The notes under the pieces were generated by a model. That model did no database searches and was not told where the DNA came from. It saw only the letters and a program-made list of their open reading frames with translations. From contig DAIDGR010000041.1 of NCBI GenBank assembly GCA_027452265.1, positions 1 through 64,000 of the forward strand: a stretch of 64,000 nucleotides of DNA. Reading direction: 5' to 3'. Below, piece by piece: positions 27,316 through 36,644 of the stretch. Both the position numbers and the translations under genes were made by a program. Source of the stretch: Caulobacteraceae bacterium (GTDB lineage Bacteria > Pseudomonadota > Alphaproteobacteria > Caulobacterales > Caulobacteraceae). The first letter of the stretch is position 1. Every line of letters starts with the position of its first letter.

Positions 27316-28767
27316 CTATTCCCCGGGGTGCGGGGCGAGGCTCGCGGCGCCGAGCAGCGACTCCTCCGCCGCGGCCAGGGAGAGCTCCGCGTCGCGCGCA
27401 TCGAGCGCCGCCCGGATCGCGCCGTGACGCTTGGCGTCGAGCTTGTAGCCGAAGAACAGCAAACCGCCGACGCCGACGAGGATGATGGGCGCGAAAAGGT
27501 AGCACATCTCAAGGCCAAAGATGGCGTGCGCCGTGTTGACCGCCCCCTCCCTGCCGTCGAATCCCACGGCCTTGAGGATGGGAAAGACGATCACCACGGT
27601 GATCACCGTGCCGATCTTGGTGGTGGTGGTCACCAGCGAGAAGAACACGCTGGTCATATCCACGCCCTTGGCCAGGCGCTCCTCGTCCACCACGTCGGCC
27701 ACCATGGCGCGAATCAGCAGCAGAAAGGCGCTGGCGCAGAAGCCCACACAGGTCATGCCAAACGCCGTCGGCAGGGTCTGGGCGAGGCTGTGGCCGGGCC
27801 AGACCCTGGGCAGCACCATGAGGGCCGTCTGGGACAGGGCGTAGGCCACACAGGCGATCTGCACCGTTCGATGCTTGCCGAACCGCTGGGCGATGCGCCC
27901 CCAGAACGGGGCCCCCACGAGACCAGCCCCAATATAGAAGATCAGCAGAAAGCTGACCTCCGCCGTGGTGAAGCCTTTGGCCTCATGGAAAAAATAGACA
28001 TAGAGCGGGGCCGTCGTCCCCGGGCCGAGGGTCAGGACGAGATCGGCGAGAACCACCCGCATCAACGAGCCGTTGGACAGGGCGCGGATGAAATCCATGG
28101 GGCGTAGCCGCGTCTGGGCCGGCGGAGCCGCGCCGCCGCGATCCGGCGTCAGCAGGGCGCAGATGAGCGTGGCGATCGGGATCGAGACCACCAGGATCAT
28201 GGCCACGACGGGCATGCTGGCGGCCTTGCCCAGAACCACGGCGCCGTGAGTCAGGAGCGGAAGCAAGAGCAGGCTTACCGAGCCCAGCACGGCCAGGCCT
28301 TGGGTCACGCCATAGATGCGGGAGCGCCCGTCATAGGAGGGCGACAGCGCCGCGGACCAGGCGGCCAGGACCAGGGTGATCATGGAGACCCCGGCATAGG
28401 CCACCAACAGCCAGACGATCAGATAGCTCGCGCTCGGGTCATGGGGCGGATTGAGGAGCTTCCAGGTCCCGAACATGGCGACCGGCGCCCCCAGGATGAG
28501 CCAGGGTCGATAGCGGCCCAGCGGCGTGCGCGTCCGGTCCATGGCCACGCCCAGAAACGGGTCGAGCCACACGTCGAAAAACCGCACGGCGCTGATGGCG
28601 CCGGCCACAGCCAGGAAATCGGCCCCCAGGCTCACATAAAAGCGGGGCAAATAGACCCCGAACACCACGACCATCGCCGCCAACGGCAGGCCCGGCAGGG
28701 AAAAGGCGGTCAGTCGCGAGAACGGCAAAGGGCGTTCAGGGCCGGGCGCATGGGCGGCCAGGGTCAA
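27316..28767 (-). CDS. GPH-family (MelB-like) MFS transporter, copy 1
   Basis: A 12-TM secondary transporter of about 483 residues, related to the glycoside-pentoside-hexuronide:cation symporters. The conserved N-terminal motif DVWLDPFLGVAMDRTRTPLGR matches the MelB-family loop between TM2 and TM3, and later VYFFHEAKGFTTAEVS and RFGKHRTVQ follow the family pattern. The start is uncertain: I chose TTG at 28767 because GGAGG lies eight bases upstream and the resulting N-terminus matches the paralogue; GTG codons at 28782 and 28791 are alternatives. It lies 133 bases downstream of a second, homologous transporter. The substrate could be a sugar or another organic anion. Confidence 0.88.
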   Translation of the reverse strand: MTLAAHAPGPERPLPFSRLTAFSLPGLPLAAMVVVFGVYLPRFYVSLGADFLAVAGAISAVRFFDVWLDPFLGVAMDRTRTPLGRYRPWLILGAPVAMFGTWKLLNPPHDPSASYLIVWLLVAYAGVSMITLVLAAWSAALSPSYDGRSRIYGVTQGLAVLGSVSLLLLPLLTHGAVVLGKAASMPVVAMILVVSIPIATLICALLTPDRGGAAPPAQTRLRPMDFIRALSNGSLMRVVLADLVLTLGPGTTAPLYVYFFHEAKGFTTAEVSFLLIFYIGAGLVGAPFWGRIAQRFGKHRTVQIACVAYALSQTALMVLPRVWPGHSLAQTLPTAFGMTCVGFCASAFLLLIRAMVADVVDEERLAKGVDMTSVFFSLVTTTTKIGTVITVVIVFPILKAVGFDGREGAVNTAHAIFGLEMCYLFAPIILVGVGGLLFFGYKLDAKRHGAIRAALDARDAELSLAAAEESLLGAASLAPHPGE

Positions 28768-28900
28768 GGGCAGTTCCTCCACTTCACGCACGTCGCCTGT
28801 CGGGTGCGACGGTCCCGTCGCGGCGCCCCGGCGCGTCTTGTTGCTTGAGGAGGACTGAAAAGGCCCCGCGTGCGGCGCGCAAGCGGTTTTTGCCCGCGGA

Positions 28901-30322
28901 TCAGGTCCGACCGACGTGACGGGTCCCCGCCACGGGACCGCCCAGCCCCTCAAGGACGGGCGCCTCGGTATCGGCCGCGTCGCGGATGGCCAGCTGCCGC
29001 CGGATCTCGGCATGCCGACGCGAGTCGAGCCGATAGCCGATGAAGCAGGCGGCGCCGATCATCACGAAGACGATCGGACCGATGATGTAGACCATCTCCA
29101 TGCCATGGATCGCCTGGGGCGAGTTCACCACACCCTCCTTGGCGCGGTATCCGATCCAGCCGAGCACCGTGAAGGAAAAGCCGATCGACAGGGCGCTGGC
29201 GACCTTCTGGGTGGTGGTGATCATCGCATAGAGCAGGCCGATACGGTTCTTGCCCTTCTCCAGGCGGATCGCATCCCCCACGTCCGCCACCATCGCCCGG
29301 TCCAGAAGCGGGAAGCAGGACGCCGCGAAGCCCAGAAGGAACATCAGGCCCACATTGATCGCAAAGGCGCCCTTGGGGGCGGAGGCGATGAAGACGAGGC
29401 CAATGGAATAGGCGGCCGACGCGCCCATCAGGGTGACGTGTTTGCCGATCTTGCGCGCCAGGAGGCTGAGCAGGGGCGCTCCGGCAACCCCCGCGGCCAC
29501 GTAGATGAACAGCAGAAGGCTCGAGCGGGCGGTGGTGAAGCCGCGCGCATCGTGGAAGTAGAAGAGGTAGAGGGCCGCCATCCAGCCGGGCCCCATGGCG
29601 AGGCAGAAATCGGCAAGGATGATCCGCGCCATTTCCGGACGCAGCACCATCTCCAGATAGTCGCGCATCCGATAGGTCTCGCCGACCTTCTCCCGGACCA
29701 GACGCTCGGGCGTGCTGATCAGGGCCAGGACCACGCCCACCGGGATCGAGCCGATCACCAGCCAGCCCATGGCGGAGACATCGCCCGCGCCGCTCGAGCC
29801 GTCGCGCCGGGCCATCAAAATCGGCAGGCATAGCGCCATGGCGGCGCCGATCACGCCGATCAGCTGAATGGACCCGAAGACCCGCGAGCGCTCGTGATAG
29901 TTCCCCGCGATCACCGAGGCCCAGGAGGCGTGGGACAGCATGGTGAGCGAGCTGCCCACATAATAGACCAGCAGCCAGAACAGCATGTAGGCGAGACTGA
30001 CCCCGCCGGGCGGCTCGAACAGCATGAAGACGCCCGCGGCCAGGACCGGGGCCCCGAGGGTCAGCCAGACGCGATAACGCCCCAGACGGGTGCGGCTTCG
30101 GTCCATCAGGATCCCGATCACCGGGTCGAGCAGCGTGTCGCTGAGACGAATCAGGGAAAAGGCGAGCCCGACGGCGGTCAGGCCCAGGCCGATATGGCCG
30201 GCATAGTATCTGGGCAGATAGACGCCGAGCGCGATGGCCAGGGCGCCGACCCCGAAATTCGGGGTGGAGAAGGCGAGCAGACGCGGGAGCGACAGCCTGG
30301 TCTCCGGTTCGCTCGCGCTCAC
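28901..30322 (-). CDS. GPH-family (MelB-like) MFS transporter, copy 2
   Basis: A 473-residue 12-TM transporter homologous to the downstream gene. Shared landmarks include LPRYYAGHIGLG (LPRFYVSLG in copy 1), RLSDTLLDPVIGILMDRSRT, LYFFHDARGFTT-type segment (LFYFHDARGFTTARSS), and a cytoplasmic C-terminal YRLDSRRHAEIR (YKLDAKRHGAIR in copy 1). It therefore arose by duplication. GTG start at 30322 with a GGAAGGATGG stretch upstream. Both transporters are on the minus strand and may be co-transcribed. Substrate unknown. Confidence 0.9.
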   Translation of the reverse strand: MSASEPETRLSLPRLLAFSTPNFGVGALAIALGVYLPRYYAGHIGLGLTAVGLAFSLIRLSDTLLDPVIGILMDRSRTRLGRYRVWLTLGAPVLAAGVFMLFEPPGGVSLAYMLFWLLVYYVGSSLTMLSHASWASVIAGNYHERSRVFGSIQLIGVIGAAMALCLPILMARRDGSSGAGDVSAMGWLVIGSIPVGVVLALISTPERLVREKVGETYRMRDYLEMVLRPEMARIILADFCLAMGPGWMAALYLFYFHDARGFTTARSSLLLFIYVAAGVAGAPLLSLLARKIGKHVTLMGASAAYSIGLVFIASAPKGAFAINVGLMFLLGFAASCFPLLDRAMVADVGDAIRLEKGKNRIGLLYAMITTTQKVASALSIGFSFTVLGWIGYRAKEGVVNSPQAIHGMEMVYIIGPIVFVMIGAACFIGYRLDSRRHAEIRRQLAIRDAADTEAPVLEGLGGPVAGTRHVGRT

Positions 30323-30488
30323 ACCGCCATCCTTCCCACCCCGTCGCGGCCCGTCTGGGCCGTCGTTTCCAACATCACCCCGCGCGGCTCTTGGGCGGCC
30401 GCCTCGTCCCCCGACCGCGGCGGGGGATCACGACTTGAGCGCGCCTCCGGTCCGGAGGCAAGGGGCCGACAGGGCCGGCCCGTCCTGG

Positions 30489-31394
30489 TCAGGCCTCGGC
30501 CATGCGCCGGAAGAACTTCTGGGTCTGCTCGCCTCCGGCGACATAGGCCTTCTGGCCCGCCTCGTCGGCGATGATGGCGAAGTGATCTCGCACCCCCTCG
30601 GCGGACAGGTCGGCCCCCTTCAGATAGACCCCCTCGGTCTCGACGATCCGGGCCATGGCGAAGGCCCCGGCGCCGGCCGTGAGGATCACCCCGGTGGGCG
30701 CCTCATCCGAGCACAGGAACATCACCCCCGGCGTCACCGCCTCCGGCGCCAGGCGAGCGATCATCTCCGGCGGCATCAGATTCTCGGTCATGCGCGTCGC
30801 CGCCACCGGCGAGATGGCGTTCACATGGATGTTGTTCTTCTGCCCCTCGAGCTTGAGGGTGTTCATGAAGCCGACAATGCCGAGCTTGGCGGCGCCGTAA
30901 TTGGTCTGGCCGAAATTGCCGTACAGCCCGGACGAGGAGGTGGTGACGACGATGCGGCCAAAGTTCTGGGCGCGCATGATCTCCCACACCGCCTTGACCG
31001 GTTTGACCGTACCCATGAGGTGAACGTCCAGCACGAAGGTGAAGTCGCCGATCTCCATCTTGGAGAACGACTTGTCGCGCAGCACGCCGGCATTGGCGAT
31101 CAGGATGTCGACCCGGCCCCAGCGATCCATGGCGTCGGCCACCATCCGCGCGACCCCAGCGTCGTCGGTCACCGACGAGCCGTTGGCGATCGCCGATCCG
31201 CCCATCGCCTCGATCTCGGCCACCACGGCCTTGGCCGCCTCGGACGAGCCGCCGGACCCATCCATCGCGCCGCCCAGATCGTTGACCACCACCTTGGCGC
31301 CGCGCCGCGCCAGTTCGAGGGCGTGCTGACGCCCGAGGCCTCCGCCGGCTCCGGTGACGATCGCGACCTTGTCGTCGAATCGGATGTTGGCCAT
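30489..31394 (-). CDS. SDR-family dehydrogenase (MFE-2/3-hydroxyacyl-CoA type)
   Basis: A 301-residue NAD(P)-dependent short-chain dehydrogenase. It has TGAGGGLGR near residue 14 and the catalytic YGAAK in QTNYGAAKLGIVGF. The insert NDLGGAMDGSGGSSEAA after strand 2 is characteristic of the dehydrogenase unit of peroxisomal multifunctional enzyme 2 and its bacterial single-domain relatives, which act on (3R)-hydroxyacyl-CoA. ATG at 31394 follows GAGGAG; an upstream ATG at 31451 adds an unsupported leader. The nearby thioesterase and acyl-CoA dehydrogenase support a beta-oxidation-type role. Confidence 0.9.
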   Translation of the reverse strand: MANIRFDDKVAIVTGAGGGLGRQHALELARRGAKVVVNDLGGAMDGSGGSSEAAKAVVAEIEAMGGSAIANGSSVTDDAGVARMVADAMDRWGRVDILIANAGVLRDKSFSKMEIGDFTFVLDVHLMGTVKPVKAVWEIMRAQNFGRIVVTTSSSGLYGNFGQTNYGAAKLGIVGFMNTLKLEGQKNNIHVNAISPVAATRMTENLMPPEMIARLAPEAVTPGVMFLCSDEAPTGVILTAGAGAFAMARIVETEGVYLKGADLSAEGVRDHFAIIADEAGQKAYVAGGEQTQKFFRRMAEA

Positions 31395-31504
31395 GGCGGT
31401 GCTCCTCATTGCGGCCGGCAGGATGTTTGCGGCGCCGACGTCGAGGTTCATGGGCGAAGGCCGCGCGGCCCGTCAAGCGACCTCAAGGCTGGCGACGCAT
31501 AAGA

Positions 31505-32707
31505 TCAGATCAGGGCGTCCGCCAGGAGGTCCTGGGTTCGGGCCTGGAGGGGGGTCATGGTGTCCTGCAGCATGCGCTGGATCAGGCCGACAAAGACCAC
31601 CTCGTGCTGGGGATCGATCCAGAACCACGTGCCCGCCGCCCCATCCCACTGGTAGGAGCCGACGCCCACGCGCGAGCCGGCGGCGGCCGGATCGACGAAC
31701 ACCGCGCCATTGAAGCCGAAGCCGAAGCCGGGACGGATCTGCTGCGTTCCCACGCCATAGCCGTGCGCCATCATCGCCGGGCTGAGATGATTGGTCGTCA
31801 TCAGCCGCACCGCGTCCGGCGACAGGACACGCACCCCGTCCAGTTCGCCCTGGTTCAACAGCATCTGGGCGAAGCGTGAATAGTCGTCGATCGTCCCGTA
31901 GAGACCGCCGCCGCCGGAGGGGATGGACGGGATCCGCGCCGGGTCGCGGGCGAAGGCGGGGTGGGCCAGCTCGGTCAGGCGGTCCACGCCGTACATGTGA
32001 TAGAGCGTCGCGAGCCGCGCGCGCTTGCTCTTCGGCGTGAAGAAATCGGTGTCGACCATGCCCAGGGGCTTGAACAGGCGCTCACGCATGAAGTCCGGCA
32101 GGCTCTGGCCCGACAGACGTTCGATGATGGCCCCTTGCAGATCCATGGAGAGCGAATAGCGCCAGGCGGCGCCCGGCGGATAGGCAAGCGGCAGGGCCGC
32201 GACCCGGGCGACGAAGTCGGTCAGGCTCTCCGCCTTCCAGACCCCGGCGGCGATATAGCCCGCGTCGACCGCGTCGTGCGGACCCGGGCCGATGCCATAT
32301 CCGAATCCGGCCGTGTGGGTCATGAGCTGGCCAAGGTTCGGGGGGGCGTCCAGCGTCTCGCCGCCCGGCCCCCTGATCGCCTCGAACTCCGGCAAGTGCT
32401 TTGAGAGCGGGTCGTCCGGCGACCAGCGGCCCTCATCGTGCAGGATCATCATCGCCGCCGCTGTCACCGGCTTGGTCATCGAGAACAGGCGGAAGATCGT
32501 GTCCCAGGCCAGCGGCTCGCCGCGGGCGATGTCCTTGAGGCCGTGGACGCCCCGCCAGGCGACCTTGCCATGCCGGGCGACCAGCCAGTTGACCCCGGCG
32601 AGTTCCCCGCGCTCGACCTCGTCCCGCAGCGCCGCATCGATTCGCGCCAGTCCCTCGGACGAGAGCCCCACGCTTTCCGGCTCCGCCGTCTCCAGACCTG
32701 TTCTCAT
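31505..32707 (-). CDS. Serine beta-lactamase-like hydrolase (class C/EstB type)
   Basis: A 400-residue member of the beta-lactamase/esterase fold. The SxxK nucleophile motif is SMTKPVT near residue 80; the Tyr motif appears as YSLSMD, where true class C enzymes have YxN; a HTAG-like HTAGFGYG segment is also present. There is no signal peptide, so an esterase or lactone hydrolase role in the cytoplasm is likelier than antibiotic resistance. ATG at 32707 is chosen; the frame continues upstream with an Arg/Pro-rich leader. It is divergent from the nucleoside transporter with 177 bases between starts. Confidence 0.9.
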   Translation of the reverse strand: MRTGLETAEPESVGLSSEGLARIDAALRDEVERGELAGVNWLVARHGKVAWRGVHGLKDIARGEPLAWDTIFRLFSMTKPVTAAAMMILHDEGRWSPDDPLSKHLPEFEAIRGPGGETLDAPPNLGQLMTHTAGFGYGIGPGPHDAVDAGYIAAGVWKAESLTDFVARVAALPLAYPPGAAWRYSLSMDLQGAIIERLSGQSLPDFMRERLFKPLGMVDTDFFTPKSKRARLATLYHMYGVDRLTELAHPAFARDPARIPSIPSGGGGLYGTIDDYSRFAQMLLNQGELDGVRVLSPDAVRLMTTNHLSPAMMAHGYGVGTQQIRPGFGFGFNGAVFVDPAAAGSRVGVGSYQWDGAAGTWFWIDPQHEVVFVGLIQRMLQDTMTPLQARTQDLLADALI

Positions 32708-32884
32708 ACGTCGCGCCGCGCTCCCTCGCCCGCTCGCCTTGAGGCGAACCCTTACAGGCCGGACCGTGGCGCCTCTCGCGCGGCGTGGGAAGCCAAAGAC
32801 GCCCGTTTCATCCGTCAGCGGCTTGTCAGACGCAGGGGGCCGGACCACTGAGGACGACAGAGCCTATGGGTTGGACGGGGGGCC

Positions 32885-34168
32885 ATGAACGGATTGGGGG
32901 ACTTGCGCGGCCTGGTCGGCGTCGCCGTCATCCTGGGCGTCTGCGGACTGATCTCGGAGGATCGCGCGCGCTTTCCCTGGCGCCTGGCGCTGGGGGCGAT
33001 CCTGGCCCAGGCGGCGCTGGTCTATCTGCTGTTCGCCACGCCGGCGGCCCGCGCGGGCCTCAGTCTCGCCGGCGGCGGGGTCGACGCCCTGGCCGGAAGC
33101 GCCCAGGCGGGGGCCCGCTTCGTCTTTGGCTTCCTAGCCGGCGCCCCGGACCAGCCCTATCCGGTCCGCGACCCCGCTCTCCTCTACATTCTCGCCTTCC
33201 GGGTCCTGCCGGTGATTCTCGTCATCTGCGCCCTGTCGGCCCTGCTCTGGCGCTGGGGCATCCTGCGCTGGCTGACCCAGGCCTTCGGCTTTGTCTTCCA
33301 GCGCACCATGGGGCTGCGCGGGGCCCCGGCCCTGGCCACCGCCGCGACGATCTTCATGGGCCAGGTCGAGGGTCCAATCTTCATCCGCAGCTATCTGGCG
33401 GGGCTGACCCGGTCGGAGATGTTCCTCCTGCTCTGCGTCGGGATGAGCTGCGTGTCGGGCTCGACCGTGGTCGCCTATGCGACCATTCTCAACGGCGTCC
33501 TGCCCCACGCCGCCGCCCACGTCCTGACCGCGTCGCTGATCTCCGCCCCGGCCGGGGTGCTTCTGGCGCGAATCCTGGTCCCGCGCGACCCGGCTCTGGA
33601 GCGTTCGGACAGCTTCGATCTGACCACCGCCAAGACCTATGAGAGCGCGATCGACGCCCTGATGCGCGGAACCGGGGATGGCCTGCAGATCGTGCTCAGC
33701 GTGGCCGCCACCCTGGTCGTGTTCGTCGCCCTCGTGTCCCTGACCGATCGCCTGCTGGGGCTCTTGCCCCCCCTGATGGGCGCGCCCCTCAGTGTGGAGC
33801 GCATCCTGGGCGCGGTCTTCACCCCCCTGGCCTGGCTGATCGGGGCGCCATGGCGCGAGGCGGGCGCGGCTGGCGGCCTGCTGGGCGCCAAGCTCACCCT
33901 GACCGAGTTCACCGCCTTCATCGACCTCGCCCACCTGCCGGCTGGCGTTCTGTCGGAGCGGACGCGGGTGATCATGACCTACGCCCTGTGCGGCTTCGCC
34001 AATATCGCCTCGGTGGGGATCAATGTGGCCGGCTACGCCATCCTGGTCCCCGAGCGCCGCAGCGAGATCATGGGCATGGTCTGGAAGGCGATGATGGCCG
34101 GGTTTCTCGCCACCTGCATGACCGGGGCCGTCGTCGGCGTCCTGCCCGCTTCGCTATATCAAGGCTGA
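32885..34168 (+). CDS. Concentrative nucleoside transporter (NupC/CNT family)
   Basis: A 427-residue inner-membrane symporter for nucleosides driven by H+ or Na+. The family substrate/ion motif GQVEGPIFIRSYL matches the CNT GQTExP pattern, and the C-terminal SVGINVAGYAILVPERR segment supplies the second signature region. Hydrophobic segments fit about ten TM helices with two re-entrant loops. ATG at 32885 is preceded by GGACGGGGGG. The GST gene starts 27 bases after its stop on the same strand and may be co-transcribed. The exact nucleoside and coupling ion are not determined. Confidence 0.92.
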   Translation: MNGLGDLRGLVGVAVILGVCGLISEDRARFPWRLALGAILAQAALVYLLFATPAARAGLSLAGGGVDALAGSAQAGARFVFGFLAGAPDQPYPVRDPALLYILAFRVLPVILVICALSALLWRWGILRWLTQAFGFVFQRTMGLRGAPALATAATIFMGQVEGPIFIRSYLAGLTRSEMFLLLCVGMSCVSGSTVVAYATILNGVLPHAAAHVLTASLISAPAGVLLARILVPRDPALERSDSFDLTTAKTYESAIDALMRGTGDGLQIVLSVAATLVVFVALVSLTDRLLGLLPPLMGAPLSVERILGAVFTPLAWLIGAPWREAGAAGGLLGAKLTLTEFTAFIDLAHLPAGVLSERTRVIMTYALCGFANIASVGINVAGYAILVPERRSEIMGMVWKAMMAGFLATCMTGAVVGVLPASLYQG

Positions 34169-34195
34169 CCCATGACGCGTACGGAGAGGCGCCCC

Positions 34196-34813
34196 ATGAA
34201 GCTCTATACCAGCCGTCTGGCCCCCAATCCGCGCCGGGTGCGCTGGTTCATGGCCGAAAAGGGGATCACCGATCTGGAGGTCGTCGATATCGACCTGCGC
34301 GCCGGGGTGCAGAAGAGCCCCGCCTACCTCGCCGAGGTGGGCCTGCCCGTGGCGCCGGCCCTGATCCTGGACGACGGCGTGGCATTGACCGAGTCCCTGG
34401 CCATCTGTCGTTACCTGGAGGCCCTGTACCCCGAGCCGAACATGTTCGGCCGCGACGCCCGGGAAGCCGCCCTGATCGAAATGTGGACGCGCCGCGCGGA
34501 GCTGCTCGTCGCCCACCCTCTGATGCTGGCCGTGCGTCACGGCCATCCGGCCCTGGCGGTGTTGGAGACCCAGATCCCGGCCATCTCGGAAACCAGCCTG
34601 GCCCAGGCCGGGCGCGCCCTGGGCCTGTTCGAGCGTCGACTGGCCGACTGCCGGTTCGTTGGCGGCGAGCGCCCGACCCTGGCGGACGGCGTTCTGTTCA
34701 CCGGCCTGGAATTCGCCCGCATGGTGCGCTTTCGCCTTGAGGAGACCCACCCGAACCTGCTGCGCTGGCAGGCGGAGTTGCGCGCACGACCCTCGGCCGA
34801 GGCGGGCGCCTGA
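34196..34813 (+). CDS. Glutathione S-transferase
   Basis: A 205-residue GST with an N-terminal thioredoxin-like domain (MKLYTSRLAPNPRRVRWFMAEKG) split across the first strand and helix, the cis-Pro region VAPALILDDG and the glutathione-contact motif LTESLAICRYLEALYP. The C-terminal helical domain contains a SerTrp-poor but GST-like LADGVLFTGLEF segment. ATG at 34196 has GGAGAGG upstream; an ATG at 34172 lies before that ribosome site and is less likely. It probably conjugates or isomerises hydrophobic electrophiles in the cytoplasm and follows the nucleoside transporter closely. Confidence 0.9.
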   Translation: MKLYTSRLAPNPRRVRWFMAEKGITDLEVVDIDLRAGVQKSPAYLAEVGLPVAPALILDDGVALTESLAICRYLEALYPEPNMFGRDAREAALIEMWTRRAELLVAHPLMLAVRHGHPALAVLETQIPAISETSLAQAGRALGLFERRLADCRFVGGERPTLADGVLFTGLEFARMVRFRLEETHPNLLRWQAELRARPSAEAGA

Positions 34814-34825
34814 CGCGCCCGAAGG

Positions 34826-35305
34826 TCAGGCGGCGTGACCCTCGCGACGGCGCATTTTCTTCACCACGCCTGAGAAGCTCATCAGGGTCCGCCCCTCGCT
34901 CGAGATCAGGCCCCGGATGAAGACCAGGGAGCCGCCGGCCCGGGTCACCTCGCCCCGCGACTCCACCAGGGCGCCAGGTCCGACGCTGTCGAGGAATTCG
35001 CCGCTCAGGGACACGGTCACCGATCCGCCCCCGGCCAGGGCGTCTCCGGCGATGGCGAACAGGGAATAATCGGCGAAGGTCATCAGGCAGCCGCCATGCA
35101 TGAAGCCGCCGCCATTCATATGCCGGGGCTCGGCGCGGAAGGCGCACAGCACACCGCCGTCCGCCTCCTTGCGGCTGTAGAACGGACCGGCATGAACCTC
35201 GAACGGGTCAGAGGTCCACAACGACCAGCCTTCCCATTCGCCGGACGCCATGGGCTGCATCCCCGCCGCTGGGCTCTCCGTCGGAGGCGACGTCACATCG
35301 TCCAT
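34826..35305 (-). CDS. PaaI-family hotdog thioesterase
   Basis: A 159-residue hotdog-fold acyl-CoA thioesterase. The PaaI-like catalytic helix region is RHMNGGGFMHGGCLMTFADYS, here given across its parts: GGFMHGG with the catalytic-site turn and MTFADYSLFA on the central helix. Such enzymes hydrolyse aryl- or acyl-CoA esters. ATG at 35305 has GAGG eight bases upstream; the frame continues but with an unsupported leader that overlaps the acyl-CoA dehydrogenase. It converges on the GST gene with 12 bases between stops and is divergent from the acyl-CoA dehydrogenase, whose pathway it may serve. Confidence 0.88.
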   Translation of the reverse strand: MDDVTSPPTESPAAGMQPMASGEWEGWSLWTSDPFEVHAGPFYSRKEADGGVLCAFRAEPRHMNGGGFMHGGCLMTFADYSLFAIAGDALAGGGSVTVSLSGEFLDSVGPGALVESRGEVTRAGGSLVFIRGLISSEGRTLMSFSGVVKKMRRREGHAA

Positions 35306-35471
35306 CAGGGCGTCCTCAACCTTGTCGCGGCGTCGCGCGCGTTCATCGCGGAAGGCCGAGGCGCGGCGAGACTTCCCCTTTCGCCCCGGACGGGCCACGT
35401 TTAGGGACGATCCCCCGCCCCGGCAACGCCTCACAGGCCAAGGCCGGACCACGCCTTTCACGGAGCTTGCC

Positions 35472-36620
35472 ATGGCTTTCGATGCGGAGACCCGCAGCCA
35501 GCTTCTCGAGACGATTCGCCGGTTCGTCAGTGAGCGGCTGCGTCCGATCGAGGCCCAGGTCGCTGAAGCCGACGCCATCCCCGACGAAATCCTCGATGAG
35601 ATGAAGGCGCTGGGGCTCTACGGCCTGTCGATTCCCGAGGCCTATGGCGGGTTGGACCTGGCCATGGAGGACGAATGTCTGGTGGCCATGGAGCTGGGCC
35701 GCACCAGCCCCGCCTTTCGTTCGGCCTTCGGCACCAATGTCGGTATCGGCAGCCAGGGGCTCGTCATGTTCGGGACCGAGGCGCAGAAGGCGCGCTGGCT
35801 GCCGCGCATCGCCACCGGCGAGATCGTGACCTCCTTCGCCCTGACCGAGGCCGAGGCGGGTTCGGACAGCGCCGCTGTTCAGACCCGGGCCCGCCGCGAG
35901 GGGGATGTCTATGTGCTCGACGGGGCCAAGCGATACATCACCAACGCCAACCGCGCGGGCCTGTTCACGGTCATGGCCCGCACCAATCCCGACGCCAAGG
36001 GCGCCGCCGGCGTGTCGGCCTTCCTCGTGCCCAGCGACCTTCCGGGCCTGAGCATCGGCAAGCCGGAAAAGAAGATGGGCCAGCAGGGCGCCCATATTTG
36101 CGACGTGATCTTCGATGGGGTGCGCGTGCCGGCGGAGAACCGTCTGGGTGCGGAGGGCGAGGGCTTCAAGGTCGCCATGCAGGTGCTGGATCGTGGCCGG
36201 CTGCACATTTCGGCGGTCTGCGTCGGGGTGGCCGAGCGCCTGATCGCCGACGCGGTCGCCTACGCCTCCGAGCGCAGGCAGTTCGGCGCCGCCATCGCCA
36301 GCTTCCAGCTGATCCAGGCGATGATCGCCGACTCCAAGACCGAAGCCCTGGCGGCCAGGGCCCTGACCTTGGAGACCGCCCGCCAGCGCGACGCCGGCGC
36401 CTCGGTCACGCTGGAGGCCTCGGCGGCCAAGCTGTTCGCCTCGGAAATGGTCGGCCGCGTGGCCGACCGGGTGGTGCAGATCTTCGGCGGGGCCGGCTAC
36501 ATCGCCGATTATGGCGTCGAGCGGCTGTATCGCGACGTGCGCATCTTCCGCATCTATGAGGGCACCAGCCAGGTCCAGCAGCTGATCGTCGCCCGCGAAA
36601 CCCTGAAGCGAGGCGGTTGA
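35472..36620 (+). CDS. Acyl-CoA dehydrogenase
   Basis: A 382-residue FAD enzyme for the first step of acyl-CoA oxidation. The helical N-domain, the FAD-binding FALTEAEAGSDSAAV segment, the substrate-binding middle domain with YITNANRAGLFTVMA, and the catalytic glutamate in RIYEGTSQVQQLIV are all visible in order. Length is normal. ATG at 35472 follows GGAG. The preceding thioesterase is divergent and the ZIP-like permease follows in the same direction after 24 bases. Chain-length preference is not predictable. Confidence 0.94.
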   Translation: MAFDAETRSQLLETIRRFVSERLRPIEAQVAEADAIPDEILDEMKALGLYGLSIPEAYGGLDLAMEDECLVAMELGRTSPAFRSAFGTNVGIGSQGLVMFGTEAQKARWLPRIATGEIVTSFALTEAEAGSDSAAVQTRARREGDVYVLDGAKRYITNANRAGLFTVMARTNPDAKGAAGVSAFLVPSDLPGLSIGKPEKKMGQQGAHICDVIFDGVRVPAENRLGAEGEGFKVAMQVLDRGRLHISAVCVGVAERLIADAVAYASERRQFGAAIASFQLIQAMIADSKTEALAARALTLETARQRDAGASVTLEASAAKLFASEMVGRVADRVVQIFGGAGYIADYGVERLYRDVRIFRIYEGTSQVQQLIVARETLKRGG

Positions 36621-36644
36621 GGCGGTTGCCGGCTTGACCTCCGC

